DNA of 24,770 nucleotides from an uncultured Sporolactobacillus sp. GTDB lineage: Bacteria > Bacillota > Bacilli > Bacillales > Sporolactobacillaceae. The notes beneath the pieces were generated by a model that was not told the DNA's origin, searched no databases, and saw only the letters and a program-made list of their open reading frames with translations. Positions 1 through 7,148 of the stretch are shown piece after piece; the first letter of the stretch is position 1, and each line of letters opens with the position of its first letter. Both the position numbers and the translations under genes were made by a program. The stretch is from NCBI GenBank assembly GCA_900543345.1, contig UQRJ01000007.1, positions 1 through 24,770 of the forward strand, in the 5' to 3' direction.

Positions 1-48
1 CGAGATGTCTTAGGGTCTCGTGGGCTCGGAGATGTGTATAAGAGACAG
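1..48 (+). other. Illumina Nextera (Tn5) i7 adapter, artefact
   Basis: This is library-adapter sequence, not genome. Bases 1-6 match the end of the P7 flow-cell primer, 7-14 (GTCTTAGG) are an 8-base index whose reverse complement CCTAAGAC is, as I recall, index N726. Bases 15-29 are the Nextera read-2 linker and 30-48 are the 19-base Tn5 mosaic end AGATGTGTATAAGAGACAG. Genomic sequence starts at base 49. Reading through it in frame gives the false N-terminus MGSEMCIRDR. Confidence 0.98.
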
Positions 49-715
49 AATCACGGCAGCCGGTTTTCTCATCTTCGAAGCAATTAAGGCGCTATTCGAA
101 CCGGCTGAGGCCGTTAGCATCTGGGCGCTCGGAGCCGCTATTGTTTCAACCGTTTGGAAATGGGCGCTCTACCGCTATACTCACCGTGCGGCCGTCGCTT
201 ATCATAGTAAAAGCCTGGCGGCAACCGCCTCCGATCATCTCGCTGACATTTATGCGTCGTTCGCAGCGGCGGTCGGCCTGTCGATCGGCTGGATCGGCCG
301 AATAATGGATATTCCTTATACACGTTTCAGCGATCCGATCGCCGGTATTGTCGTCTCGCTGCTTGTCCTGCGGATTGCCGTTATCATGATTATTAAATCG
401 GCCAATGTGCTGATGGAAAGCAATGTCGATGAAAAACGCCGTCAGGAATATCGGGATATTTTTCTCAGTTTCCCGGACGTGAAAAAAATCGACATTCTCC
501 GCGCCCGTGAACACGGCAATACCATCATGATCGACGCCCAGATCCGCCTTCCCGCATCTTACAGTATCAAACGCGGCGACGACATCACGGAAGCAATCCG
601 CCGAAAAATGATGGAACGCTTTCCCGATGTCGACGAAGTCTTGATTCATATCAATCCTTGGTATGAAGATCGGGAGAATAAAGAGCCCGATTCCGTGCCT
701 AATCTGAAAAAGTAA
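49..715 (+). CDS. Cation diffusion facilitator (CDF) metal transporter, 5' truncated
   Basis: This is the C-terminal part of a CDF-family proton-coupled divalent-metal exporter of the cytoplasmic membrane. The first complete genomic codon is at 50; the true start lies beyond the contig. About 221 codons remain, against roughly 290-300 for the family, so the first helices are missing. What remains shows hydrophobic helices, then SKSLAATASDHLADIYAS with a DxxxD pair (GAT at 233-235, GAC at 245-247) where CDF proteins carry the helix-5 metal ligands. After the last helix comes the cytoplasmic dimerisation domain (VDEKRRQEYRDIF to HINPWYEDR). In this family HxxxD at that position is typical of zinc transporters, while DxxxD is associated with manganese transporters such as B. 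subtilis MneP/MneS. Manganese export is therefore an inference. The gene is oriented against the replication fork, and 85 bp separate it from the CheW-domain gene. Confidence 0.88.
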
Positions 716-800
716 TTATTTTCTTCCAAGTTTCCGATATATAAATCAGAGAGCCGCTGTGCCCGAATTGGGCAAATGCGACGATTGGAGATGAAACGAT

Positions 801-1307
801 ATGTCTCAAATCTCGACGGATCATAACGTTCTATCGATCGCTGTCGGTGGACGGAGCGTCGGCGTGCGGCTTGACGATATAATGGAAATCGTCGAGCCGT
901 TGCCCGCAGTTAAGGTCCCGCTGACCGATCCGCTGTTCATCGGTTTGATCACCCTCAGGAATACTATTCTGCCTCTGGTCGACCTAAGAGCTTTGCTGCA
1001 GGCAGGGGATCGTTCACTGCGTAAAAGAGAAGATGAAAAGTACGTTATTTGTTCCGACGCTGATCGAATGATCGCGCTCGACGTCGATGCGGTCGGCGAT
1101 TTTAACAAAGCAACGCGGACCTTACCGATAGAAAAGGAAAATTCGCTGATTCGCTTCGCGGTTCCCGCCGAAGGTACGGATCTGCCCGTTCTCGATATCG
1201 GGGGAATCATTGCCCTTGTCTCCGCGCAAAATCAAATTCGGCGCGAACGGGCGGGTTATGCGCCTGGCAGATCATATCGCGGTTCGACGACAACGTCACT
1301 TTCTTAA
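801..1307 (+). CDS. Lone CheW-domain protein (chemotaxis coupling type)
   Basis: This small cytoplasmic protein of 168 residues consists mostly of one CheW domain, the SH3-like fold that couples methyl-accepting receptors to CheA. The typical pattern is visible at residues 8-140: NVLSIAVGGRSVGVRLDDI, then IMEIVEPLPAVKVPLTD, then LITLRNTILPLVDLRALL, and a closing LPVLDIGGIIAL. The start ATG at 801 has a GGAG about ten bases upstream. The tail after about residue 145 is rich in Arg, Ser, Thr and Gly and does not look like CheW. No cheA, receptor or flagellar gene is nearby, so its partner is unknown. It may serve a distant chemotaxis operon or a non-chemotactic sensor. A frameshift near the 3' end cannot be excluded, because an overlapping frame (1210-1398) stays open past the stop. 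Confidence 0.8.
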   Translation: MSQISTDHNVLSIAVGGRSVGVRLDDIMEIVEPLPAVKVPLTDPLFIGLITLRNTILPLVDLRALLQAGDRSLRKREDEKYVICSDADRMIALDVDAVGDFNKATRTLPIEKENSLIRFAVPAEGTDLPVLDIGGIIALVSAQNQIRRERAGYAPGRSYRGSTTTSLS

Positions 1308-1466
1308 CCATCGTCAGCGACATAAAAACAGCCTCAGGCGACAATCACTGCTCCGGAAGATAGCGGCGGTCGCCATTTTTCTTGCCTGCCCCGCTTGATT
1401 CTCCTATCATAGAAAAGGAAAGAGAGTCATTATCCGAAGGGGTTTTAATTTAAAATGAGGAAACCA

Positions 1467-2024
1467 ATGAATAAAAGCGACAGGCCGCTCCGCCCGAAGA
1501 ATCACAAAAATTATAGCGGCTGGATTATTCCCGCCGCTATTGCCGCCAACGTGATCATTTTGATGCTGTTTTTTACGCCGTTTTTACGCTACGGCGGAAA
1601 AGTCGGCAGAGGCGTCTATCTCCTGCCGATGTTCAACGCGATCTTCAATAGTTTTACTTTTATTTTCCTGATTGCCGCACTGATTGCTATTTTGAAGAAA
1701 AGGATCCATCTGCATCGCGGATTCATTCTGGCAGCATGTACGACAACCGCACTTTTTTTGATTTCGTATCTCTCTTTTCACTTTCTTGCTCCGCCGCCGC
1801 ACTACGGCGGGACCGGCTGGATACGACCGCTTTATTTTGCGATTCTGGCCTCGCACAGTACGCTGGCCGCACTTGTTGTTTTCCTGGCCCCATATTCTAT
1901 CGTTTGGGGATGGACGATGCAGGTACGCAAGCATAAACGGATCGTACGTTGGACAATGCCGATTTGGTTGTACGTCAGCGTAACGGGCGTCATTGTTTAC
2001 TTAATGATGGCGCCATATTATTGA
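1467..2024 (+). CDS. DUF420 integral membrane protein (CtaM/YozB-like)
   Basis: This is a DUF420-family membrane protein of about 185 residues. Five hydrophobic segments are visible: WIIPAAIAANVIILMLFF, FNSFTFIFLIAALIAIL, GFILAACTTTALFLISYL, ILASHSTLAALVVFLAP, and a last helix near the C-terminus. Conserved-looking histidines occur at HRGF, YLSFHF and ASHST. Family members include B. subtilis YozB and S. aureus CtaM, the latter linked to maturation of aa3-type terminal oxidase; applying that role here is inference. I chose ATG 1467 because GAGG sits seven bases before it. An upstream in-frame ATG at 1455 would add MRKP, with a poorer site (AAGGGG, about 13 bases away). The gene ends nine bases before a strong bidirectional terminator and converges on rpsR. 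No oxidase genes are in the window. Confidence 0.82.
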   Translation: MNKSDRPLRPKNHKNYSGWIIPAAIAANVIILMLFFTPFLRYGGKVGRGVYLLPMFNAIFNSFTFIFLIAALIAILKKRIHLHRGFILAACTTTALFLISYLSFHFLAPPPHYGGTGWIRPLYFAILASHSTLAALVVFLAPYSIVWGWTMQVRKHKRIVRWTMPIWLYVSVTGVIVYLMMAPYY

Positions 2025-2032
2025 TGGCTACG

Positions 2033-2076
2033 ACAAAAAGCGCAGCGAGAGAACGACTCTCCGCTGCGCTTTTTGT
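2033..2076. terminator. Bidirectional intrinsic terminator between DUF420 gene and rpsR
   Basis: A perfect 15-bp inverted repeat (ACAAAAAGCGCAGCG / CGCTGCGCTTTTTGT) flanks a short loop. The stem can extend by AGAG/CTCT past a one-base bulge. A T-run on each strand lets it end transcription of both the + strand DUF420 gene and the - strand rpsF-ssb-rpsR operon. Confidence 0.93.
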
Positions 2077-2100
2077 AACTCTATCAATGTACGTATTGTT

Positions 2101-2331
2101 TCATTCCGTTGTATAAGGAAGCAGCGCCATCTGGCGTGCCCGTTTAATTGCTCTTGTCAGCATACGCTGATATTTGGCACTCGTTCCGGTGACCCGGCGC
2201 GGCAGAATTTTGCCGCGCTCGGAAATGAAACGTCTGAGTAAGTCTACATCCTTATAGTCAATATACGTAATATGATTGACGGTAAAGTAACATACCTTGC
2301 GGCGCCTTCCGCGCCCTCTCCGTATAGCCAT
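2101..2331 (-). CDS. rpsR: 30S ribosomal protein bS18
   Basis: bS18 has 76 residues, the usual length. It binds the platform of the 30S subunit as a heterodimer with bS6. The basic N-terminus (AIRRGRGRRRKVC), the DYKDVDLLRRFISERGKI core and the ILPRRVTGTSAKYQRML stretch are diagnostic. ATG is preceded by AGGAGGTG at good spacing. It is the last gene of the rpsF-ssb-rpsR operon, 35 bp after ssb, as in B. subtilis, and is followed by the bidirectional terminator. Confidence 0.98.
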   Translation of the reverse strand: MAIRRGRGRRRKVCYFTVNHITYIDYKDVDLLRRFISERGKILPRRVTGTSAKYQRMLTRAIKRARQMALLPYTTE

Positions 2332-2366
2332 TCGTTATGCACCTCCTGTTTTTCATATCCTGATTA

Positions 2367-2894
2367 TTAGAATGGCAGATCGTCATCGGAGATATCGATC
2401 GGCTTACTGTCGTTTGCAAAGGGATCATCCACAGATGATGGGGCATTCTGATCCTGATGACCGCCGTCGCCGGCATTTTTCTGCCGGCTGGTGCCTTGCC
2501 CCTGCTGGTCCTGCCCGGCGAACGCGCGACCCGGCTGCGGAGCAGATTGAACAGCTCCGCCGCTGTTCCGTGCGCTTTTCGGTTCGAGGAACTGGACGCT
2601 GTCCGCCACGACTTCCGTGACATATACCCTGCGGCCTTCATTATTTTCATAATTACGTGTCTGGATTCGACCGTCTACGCCGGCCAAGCTTCCTTTTGTG
2701 AGGAAATTAGCCACGTTTTCAGCCTGCCGTCGCCAAACAACAATCGGGATAAAATCAGTTTGCCGTTCCCCCTGTTGATTTGTGAACGGGCGATCCACAG
2801 CGATGGTAAAACTGGTCACAGCTACGCCGTTAGGGGTATAGCGAAGCTCGGGACTTTTCGTCAGTCTGCCGACAAGTACAACTCGGTTAATCAA
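2367..2894 (-). CDS. ssb: Single-stranded DNA-binding protein SSB
   Basis: This is an SSB of 175 residues that coats single-stranded DNA in replication, recombination and repair. The N-terminal OB fold is clear (MINRVVLVGRLTKSPELRYT, the WRRQAENVANFL segment, GSLAGVDGRIQTRNYEN). A flexible Gly/Gln/Asn/Ser-rich linker runs from about residue 108. The acidic tip ends DISDDDLPF, the conserved peptide that recruits partner repair and replication proteins. The start codon is TTG (2894-2892) with AGGGGG upstream; no better in-frame start exists, and the homologous protein begins at this residue. It lies between rpsF and rpsR, the standard Bacillales arrangement that ties SSB output to ribosomal-protein expression. 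Confidence 0.98.
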   Translation of the reverse strand: MINRVVLVGRLTKSPELRYTPNGVAVTSFTIAVDRPFTNQQGERQTDFIPIVVWRRQAENVANFLTKGSLAGVDGRIQTRNYENNEGRRVYVTEVVADSVQFLEPKSARNSGGAVQSAPQPGRAFAGQDQQGQGTSRQKNAGDGGHQDQNAPSSVDDPFANDSKPIDISDDDLPF

Positions 2895-2920
2895 CAGAAT
2901 TCCCCCTATTTTCGCAACGT

Positions 2921-3229
2921 TTATTTTTTGGCTTCTTCAGGTTTGCGTTCATCTTTGACGATCAGGAAACGAACAACATCATTATCGATCTTTTCCAAAC
3001 GATCGAATTCACTAACAGCCCGATTGTCTGCCGTAACGTACAGAACGGTGTACAGACCGGTATTCAAACCGTCGATTTCATAGGACAATCGCCTTTTGCC
3101 CATTTCCTTAACCTCATTAATTTCGGCGCCGTTATCCGTCAAAATCGAAGCCAATTTTTCTTTGGCGGATTTTTCTTTTTCTTCACCAAGATCCGGACGA
3201 AGAATATACATGATCTCGTATTTGCGCAC
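2921..3229 (-). CDS. rpsF: 30S ribosomal protein bS6
   Basis: bS6 of 102 residues, partner of bS18 on the 30S platform. The sequence RKYEIMYILRPDL at the N-terminus and NGAEINEVKEMGKRRLSYEI in the middle are typical. I place the start at GTG 3229-3227, preceded by GGGAGGTGA at ideal spacing. A longer in-frame reading from 3337 would add 36 residues unlike any bS6 and would cross the promoter. The C-terminus (KDERKPEEAKK) is charged and short. It is the first gene of rpsF-ssb-rpsR and has its own promoter upstream. Confidence 0.97.
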   Translation of the reverse strand: MRKYEIMYILRPDLGEEKEKSAKEKLASILTDNGAEINEVKEMGKRRLSYEIDGLNTGLYTVLYVTADNRAVSEFDRLEKIDNDVVRFLIVKDERKPEEAKK

Positions 3230-3300
3230 GAATTTCACCTCCCTTTGGACTAAACGGCTCACATTGGAGCAGAGAGCAATTTTCTCACTCATAGTTATTA

Positions 3301-3329
3301 ATAATATCATACAGCTAAAGTAATTACAA
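3301..3329 (-). promoter_or_regulatory. Sigma-A promoter of rpsF-ssb-rpsR
   Basis: On the - strand the -35 TTGTAA (3329-3324) and -10 TATTAT (3306-3301) are separated by exactly 17 bases, and rpsF begins about 70 bases downstream. The -35 lies in the gap next to the end of ychF (stop at 3334). The leader could also carry the S6:S18-binding autoregulatory element known in other bacteria, but I could not fold one convincingly. Confidence 0.72.
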
Positions 3330-3333
3330 GATT

Positions 3334-4434
3334 TCACACATTAAATCGAAAATAAACGATGTCGCCGTCCTGCATTTCATAATCTTTCCCCTCCAGGCGG
3401 AGTCGGCCTTGCTCTTTTGCCACATTTTCCGATCCGGCTTGAATCAAATCGTCATAGGAGATAATCTCGGCACTGATGAATCCGCGCTCAAAGTCGGAAT
3501 GAATAATTCCCGCTGCCTGAGGCGCTTTCGTTCCTCTCCGGAAAGTCCAGGCCCGAACTTCTTTTTCTCCGGCAGTAAAAAAAGTCGCCAGTCCGAGCAA
3601 ATGATACGCTTTGGCAATGAGTCGATCAAGCCCAGAAGCGCTTAATCCAAGATCCTGGAGAAAGGCTTTCTTTTCCTCAGCAGCCAATTCGGCAATTTCC
3701 GATTCGATCCGTGCCGAGATCGCGATCATTTCCGCTCCGTCTTTTTCAGCATAAGCTTTAACCGCCCGGACGTGTTCATTTTGCTCCGGATCCACAATGT
3801 CGTCTTCGGAGGTATTGGCCACATAGAGTACGGGTTTCCGCGTTAAAAAATGGAACGGTTTAATGATTTGTTCTTCCTCGTCAGTTAAATCGACATGTCT
3901 GGCCGGTTTTCCTGTTTCAAATGCATCTTTCAACTTTTTTAACGCACCATATTCAATGATTGAGTCCTTATCTTTCTGTTTCGCCATCTTTTCTACGCGA
4001 TCGATTCGCCGGTCCACCTGCTCAAGGTCGGCAAGAATCAATTCGAGATTAATGGTCTCAATATCATCGACCGGATCAATTTTTCCCGACACATGCGTAA
4101 TATCTTTATCTTCAAAACAACGGACCACATGCGAAATTGCATCAACCTCGCGGATATTGGCTAGAAACTGGTTCCCCAGTCCTTCGCCTTTACTGGCGCC
4201 CTTGACTAGCCCGGCAATATCGGTAAATTCAAACGTTGTCGGAACCGTCCGTTTCGGATGATACATCGCCGTCAGCTGATCAAGCCGCGGATCGGGGACA
4301 CTGACCATACCGACGTTCGGCTCAATGGTACAAAACGGATAGTTGGCCATTTCGGCACCCGCCTGCGTAATGGCGTTGAACAGTGTCGACTTCCCAACAT
4401 TGGGAAGCCCGACAATCCCTGTTTTCAAACTCAT
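3334..4434 (-). CDS. ychF: Ribosome-binding ATPase YchF (Obg-like)
   Basis: A 366-residue YchF/OLA1-family P-loop NTPase, cytoplasmic and ribosome-associated, which prefers ATP over GTP in studied members. The P-loop GLPNVGKST is at residues 9-17, followed by the switch region NYPFCTIEPNVG and DIAGLVKGASKGEGLGNQFL. A coiled-coil region lies around residues 130-170. The C-terminal TGS domain includes FFTAGEKEVRAWTFRRGTKAPQAAG and ends DGDIVYFRFNV. I chose ATG 4434 because homologues begin M-x-L-x-x-GIVGLPNVGKS and the length then equals B. subtilis YyaF. The upstream in-frame ATG at 4500 would add 22 unrelated residues overlapping the spacer. The gene sits 31 bp after the DUF951 gene, as in B. 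subtilis. Confidence 0.97.
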   Translation of the reverse strand: MSLKTGIVGLPNVGKSTLFNAITQAGAEMANYPFCTIEPNVGMVSVPDPRLDQLTAMYHPKRTVPTTFEFTDIAGLVKGASKGEGLGNQFLANIREVDAISHVVRCFEDKDITHVSGKIDPVDDIETINLELILADLEQVDRRIDRVEKMAKQKDKDSIIEYGALKKLKDAFETGKPARHVDLTDEEEQIIKPFHFLTRKPVLYVANTSEDDIVDPEQNEHVRAVKAYAEKDGAEMIAISARIESEIAELAAEEKKAFLQDLGLSASGLDRLIAKAYHLLGLATFFTAGEKEVRAWTFRRGTKAPQAAGIIHSDFERGFISAEIISYDDLIQAGSENVAKEQGRLRLEGKDYEMQDGDIVYFRFNV

Positions 4435-4465
4435 AATTTCAATTCCCCACTTTCTTTTGTCCGGC

Positions 4466-4684
4466 TCATTTATCGTCAGGAAGGCCCGGACCTTTTTCAA
4501 GAACTTTTTTTATTTTTTTGCGAAATTCACTTCGAGGCATCAGCACGCTATGACCGCACCCGAGACATTTGATTCGGATATCAGCACCCACACGAATGAT
4601 CTTCCATCGATTTTCGCCGCACGGATGCGGTTTCTTCATCTGCACAACATCATTCAAATCAAAAGCGATCTGCGGTCTGGTCAT
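4466..4684 (-). CDS. DUF951 family small protein (YyzM-like)
   Basis: A small cytoplasmic protein of 72 residues in the DUF951 family, which has no established function. The signature DLNDVVQMKKPHPCGENRW is followed by KIIRVGADIRIKCLGCGHSV. The cysteines (one in HPCG, two in CLGC) suggest a small metal-binding or RNA/ribosome-associated fold, but that is inference. ATG 4684 is supported by AAGGAGGAATTCC directly upstream; the in-frame ATG at 4702 has no such site. DUF951 genes commonly sit immediately upstream of ychF in Bacillota, as here. Confidence 0.9.
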   Translation of the reverse strand: MTRPQIAFDLNDVVQMKKPHPCGENRWKIIRVGADIRIKCLGCGHSVLMPRSEFRKKIKKVLEKGPGLPDDK

Positions 4685-4730
4685 GGAATTCCTCCTTTTC
4701 AAGATGACAGGGATCGATCACGGCAAATGA

Positions 4731-6113
4731 TCAAAACCGTGTTTTTTCTTTGAGAAACGGTTTCAGCCGATCGACCGGAACCCTGATCTGATCCATCGTG
4801 TCCCGATTGCGGATGGTCACCTGACCGTCTTCTTTGGAATCGAAATCAAAAGTGACGCAAAACGGGGTGCCAATCTCATCCTGTCGGCGATAGCGTTTGC
4901 CGATCGATCCGGTTTCATCATAAGCCACCGAGAATTCTTTGGCCAAATCGGCGTAGATTGTTTTGGCCTCCTCGCCCAACTTTTTAGAAAGCGGTAGGAC
5001 AGCGGCCTTATATGGAGCTAATGCCGGATGGAAATGAAGGACCGTCCGTTCGTCGTTATCGTCGATTTTTTCGCGATCATAGGCTTCGCTTAAAAAAGCA
5101 AGCGTCACCCGATCCGCTCCAAGCGACGGTTCAACGACATAGGGAATGTAACGTTCTTGCGAATTTTGGTCAATATACTCAAGATCCTGTCCCGATACTT
5201 CCATATGCCGCCGCAAGTCATAATCCGTACGCGAAGACAGGCTCGACAGTTCGCCCCAACCGAACGGAAACAAATATTCTAGATCCGTCGTTGCGTTGCT
5301 GTAGTGCGGCAGTTCTTCTTTTTCATGGTCGCGAAGTCGCAGATGCTCTTCATCGACATTTAACGATTTGACCCATTCATAACCGAAACTGCGCCAGTAT
5401 TGAAACCATTTTTTCTCTTCACCCGGTTTGCAGAAAAATTCAAGTTCCAGCTGTTCAAATTCTCTTGTCCGGAAGGTGAAATTTCCCGGTGTGATTTCAT
5501 TGCGAAACGATTTGCCGATTTGGCCGATTCCGAACGGTATCTTTTTCCGCATCGTTCGCTGCACATTTTTAAAATTGACAAAGATCCCCTGCGCCGTTTC
5601 CGGTCGGAGATAGAGTTCGTCTTTAGCCGTCTCCGTGACACCCTGATAGGTTTTAAACATCAAATTAAACTGACGGATCGACGTGAAATCATGTTCGCCA
5701 CATTCCGGACATTTGATGCCCCGCGACTCGATCAAATGCTCCATGGTTGGAAAATCCAAACCGTCAACCGGTCCGGGTAACTCTTCCCGCGGAATGTTTG
5801 CTTCAATCAGTTTGTCTGCTCGAAAACGAGCTTTACAATTTTTACAGTCGATCATCGGATCATTGAAATTAGCCAGATGTCCGGACGCTTCCCACGTCTT
5901 CGGATTCATCAGAATCGCGGCATCCAAGCCGACATTATACGGCGATTCTTGAACAAATTTCTTCCACCAAGCCTGTTTAACGTTATTTTTCAGTTCAACA
6001 CCGAGCGGGCCGTAATCCCATGTATTGGCCAGGCCGCCGTATATTTCCGAACCGGGAAAAATAAATCCTCTTTGTTTCGCCAGCTTCACAATCTGTTCCA
6101 TTGTCTTCTTCAT
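4731..6113 (-). CDS. glyQS: Glycyl-tRNA synthetase, single-chain alpha2 type
   Basis: A class II glycyl-tRNA synthetase of 460 residues that charges tRNA-Gly in the cytoplasm. It is the homodimeric eukaryote/archaeon-like form, not the two-subunit glyQ+glyS form of B. subtilis. Visible features are GFIFPGSEIYGGLANTWDYG near the N-terminus, two cysteine pairs (CKNCKARF and CPECGEHD), class II active-site regions FRNEITPGNFTFRTREFEQ and TDYDLRRHMEVSGQDL, GADRVTLAFLSEAY, and the C-terminal anticodon-binding domain from about residue 355 (ALAPYKAAVLPLSKKLGEE). The start ATG 6113 follows AAAGGGG with eight-base spacing. The in-frame ATG at 6152 would lie within the leader next to the T-box terminator. 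The T-box riboswitch upstream controls it. Readthrough into the DUF951-ychF pair is possible because no terminator is visible in the 46-bp gap. Confidence 0.97.
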   Translation of the reverse strand: MKKTMEQIVKLAKQRGFIFPGSEIYGGLANTWDYGPLGVELKNNVKQAWWKKFVQESPYNVGLDAAILMNPKTWEASGHLANFNDPMIDCKNCKARFRADKLIEANIPREELPGPVDGLDFPTMEHLIESRGIKCPECGEHDFTSIRQFNLMFKTYQGVTETAKDELYLRPETAQGIFVNFKNVQRTMRKKIPFGIGQIGKSFRNEITPGNFTFRTREFEQLELEFFCKPGEEKKWFQYWRSFGYEWVKSLNVDEEHLRLRDHEKEELPHYSNATTDLEYLFPFGWGELSSLSSRTDYDLRRHMEVSGQDLEYIDQNSQERYIPYVVEPSLGADRVTLAFLSEAYDREKIDDNDERTVLHFHPALAPYKAAVLPLSKKLGEEAKTIYADLAKEFSVAYDETGSIGKRYRRQDEIGTPFCVTFDFDSKEDGQVTIRNRDTMDQIRVPVDRLKPFLKEKTRF

Positions 6114-6130
6114 TACCCCTACCCCTTTAC

Positions 6131-6375
6131 AAATAAATAAGCTCTCATCCACCAGGCCAAGACGGCCTAGGGACGAGAGCTCTATGCTCGCGCGGTTCCA
6201 CCCTAATTGACACAGGAAACGCCTGCATCCTCTTTTTTCAGATACGACTCACGAATGCCTTCTCCAAGATGCGGCTTCGCCGGGCTTCCACCATCCCCGT
6301 TCGCTGGTCGGCCGCAATGACTTGGCTACTTCTTTCGCTCATTGTCGAAAACACTTCATATGAAAAACAGTCTTA
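6131..6375 (-). promoter_or_regulatory. Glycine T-box riboswitch of glyQS
   Basis: The leader carries the T-box consensus AGGGTGGAACCGCG (complement of 6191-6204) directly before a strong intrinsic terminator stem (6141-6180, GCTCTC...GAGAGC) with a TTATTTATTT tail (6140-6131). Upstream is Stem I, with AGTA of the loop-E motif on its 5' side and GGTGGAAGCC in the distal part. A specifier loop reads GAAGGCA, and its GGC codon (complement of 6257-6259) encodes glycine, matching the downstream synthetase. Uncharged tRNA-Gly (anticodon GCC) would pair with GGC and with the T-box bulge, stabilise the antiterminator and switch on glyQS. The 5' boundary is approximate. Confidence 0.95.
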
Positions 6376-6383
6376 TGTTTTTT

Positions 6384-6389
6384 AGTATA
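6384..6389 (-). promoter_or_regulatory. Likely -10 element of the glyQS T-box transcript
   Basis: TATACT on the - strand (complement of 6384-6389) is a near-consensus sigma-A -10 placed just upstream of Stem I. The -35 is weak; CTGTTC with an 18-base spacer is the best I find. Confidence 0.5.
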
Positions 6390-6450
6390 GCCTACACCGG
6401 TGAAAAAGAACAGGCTTTTTAGTGAATTTTTCCCTTCCCCATGCCGGCAC

Positions 6451-6478
6451 GTATAGAAAAACGGAGCTGGACATATAC
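6451..6478 (+). promoter_or_regulatory. Candidate forespore promoter of yyaC
   Basis: GTATA (6451-6455) and CATATAC (6472-6478) resemble the -35 and -10 elements of forespore sigma factors F and G, but the 16-base spacer is shorter than the sigma-G norm. TATACT at 6474-6479 could instead be a sigma-A -10 with a poor -35. The gene's forespore association in B. subtilis motivates the reading. Confidence 0.3.
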
Positions 6479-6506
6479 TGTAGACAGCTGCAAAGGAGCG
6501 GAGGCT

Positions 6507-7124
6507 ATGAATCTTAAATTTGGAAAAGTCGAAGCTGTTCATTCGCACTATTTTAATGCCGCCGATTGCGCCGGCATTGCGCGAAATATTCGGAAACTGT
6601 TATCCAAACGGTACGGTCCCATTGTTATTGTCTGCATCGGGACCGATCGTTCGACGGGCGATGCGCTCGGTCCATTAGTCGGCAGTTATTTGCATCATTT
6701 TTCACTGCCGAACACCTTCGTCTTCGGCACATTGGAACGTCCTGTGCATGCTGTTAACTTGCACGATACAATTGAGGCGATTGAAGCGGCTTATCCCGAT
6801 GCATTTCTCGTCGCCGTCGACGCCTGTCTCGGCAGGCCACAAAATGTCGGGAAAATCTGTGTTTCCGAAGGGCCGGTTTCTCCGGGCGCAGGTGTTAACA
6901 AACAAATCGAACCCATCGGCAATATGAACATAACCGGCGTTGTAAATATCAGCGGTTTTATGGAGTATTCCGTTCTCCAGAGTACTCGTCTGCATTTCGT
7001 CATGGAACTGGCAACACGCATTGGTGATGCATTAGCGGATGCGCTTCTCTTTCGCAAATCGATCCACGATCGCCGCGGCAGTGAGCCGGCGGCCGATTCA
7101 TCCTCATTCAAGAAATCCTTTTAA
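6507..7124 (+). CDS. yyaC: Spore protein YyaC (DUF1256, HybD/GPR-like fold)
   Basis: A 205-residue protein, the same length as B. subtilis YyaC, in the DUF1256 family related to hydrogenase-maturation peptidases and spore germination protease. The core IVIVCIGTDRSTGDALGPLVG carries the conserved aspartates; later segments LVAVDACLGRPQNVGKI, GPVSPGAGVNKQ and GVVNISGFMEY are typical. No substrate is established for the family. ATG 6507 is preceded by AAAGGAG at eight-base spacing; a longer reading from 6441 would add residues that cross the candidate promoter. In B. subtilis the gene also lies next to spo0J and is expressed in the forespore. Here it converges on parB and diverges from glyQS, and it is the only gene between rpsR and oriC that runs against the replication fork. 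Confidence 0.93.
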   Translation: MNLKFGKVEAVHSHYFNAADCAGIARNIRKLLSKRYGPIVIVCIGTDRSTGDALGPLVGSYLHHFSLPNTFVFGTLERPVHAVNLHDTIEAIEAAYPDAFLVAVDACLGRPQNVGKICVSEGPVSPGAGVNKQIEPIGNMNITGVVNISGFMEYSVLQSTRLHFVMELATRIGDALADALLFRKSIHDRRGSEPAADSSSFKKSF

Positions 7125-7148
7125 AGAGCAATCCGGTACCCATCAGCT

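Noticed and set aside
1364..1386. Terminator after the CheW gene
   Set aside because: Stem GGC/GCC with a four-base loop before ATTTTTC is too short to call.
1210..1398. 62-codon frame overlapping the CheW gene 3' end
   Set aside because: Very Arg/His-rich, no family seen, no ribosome-binding site; noted only as a possible frameshift clue.
2457..3083. 208-codon + strand frame opposite ssb and rpsF
   Set aside because: Shadow of two clear genes; composition follows the antisense of SSB.
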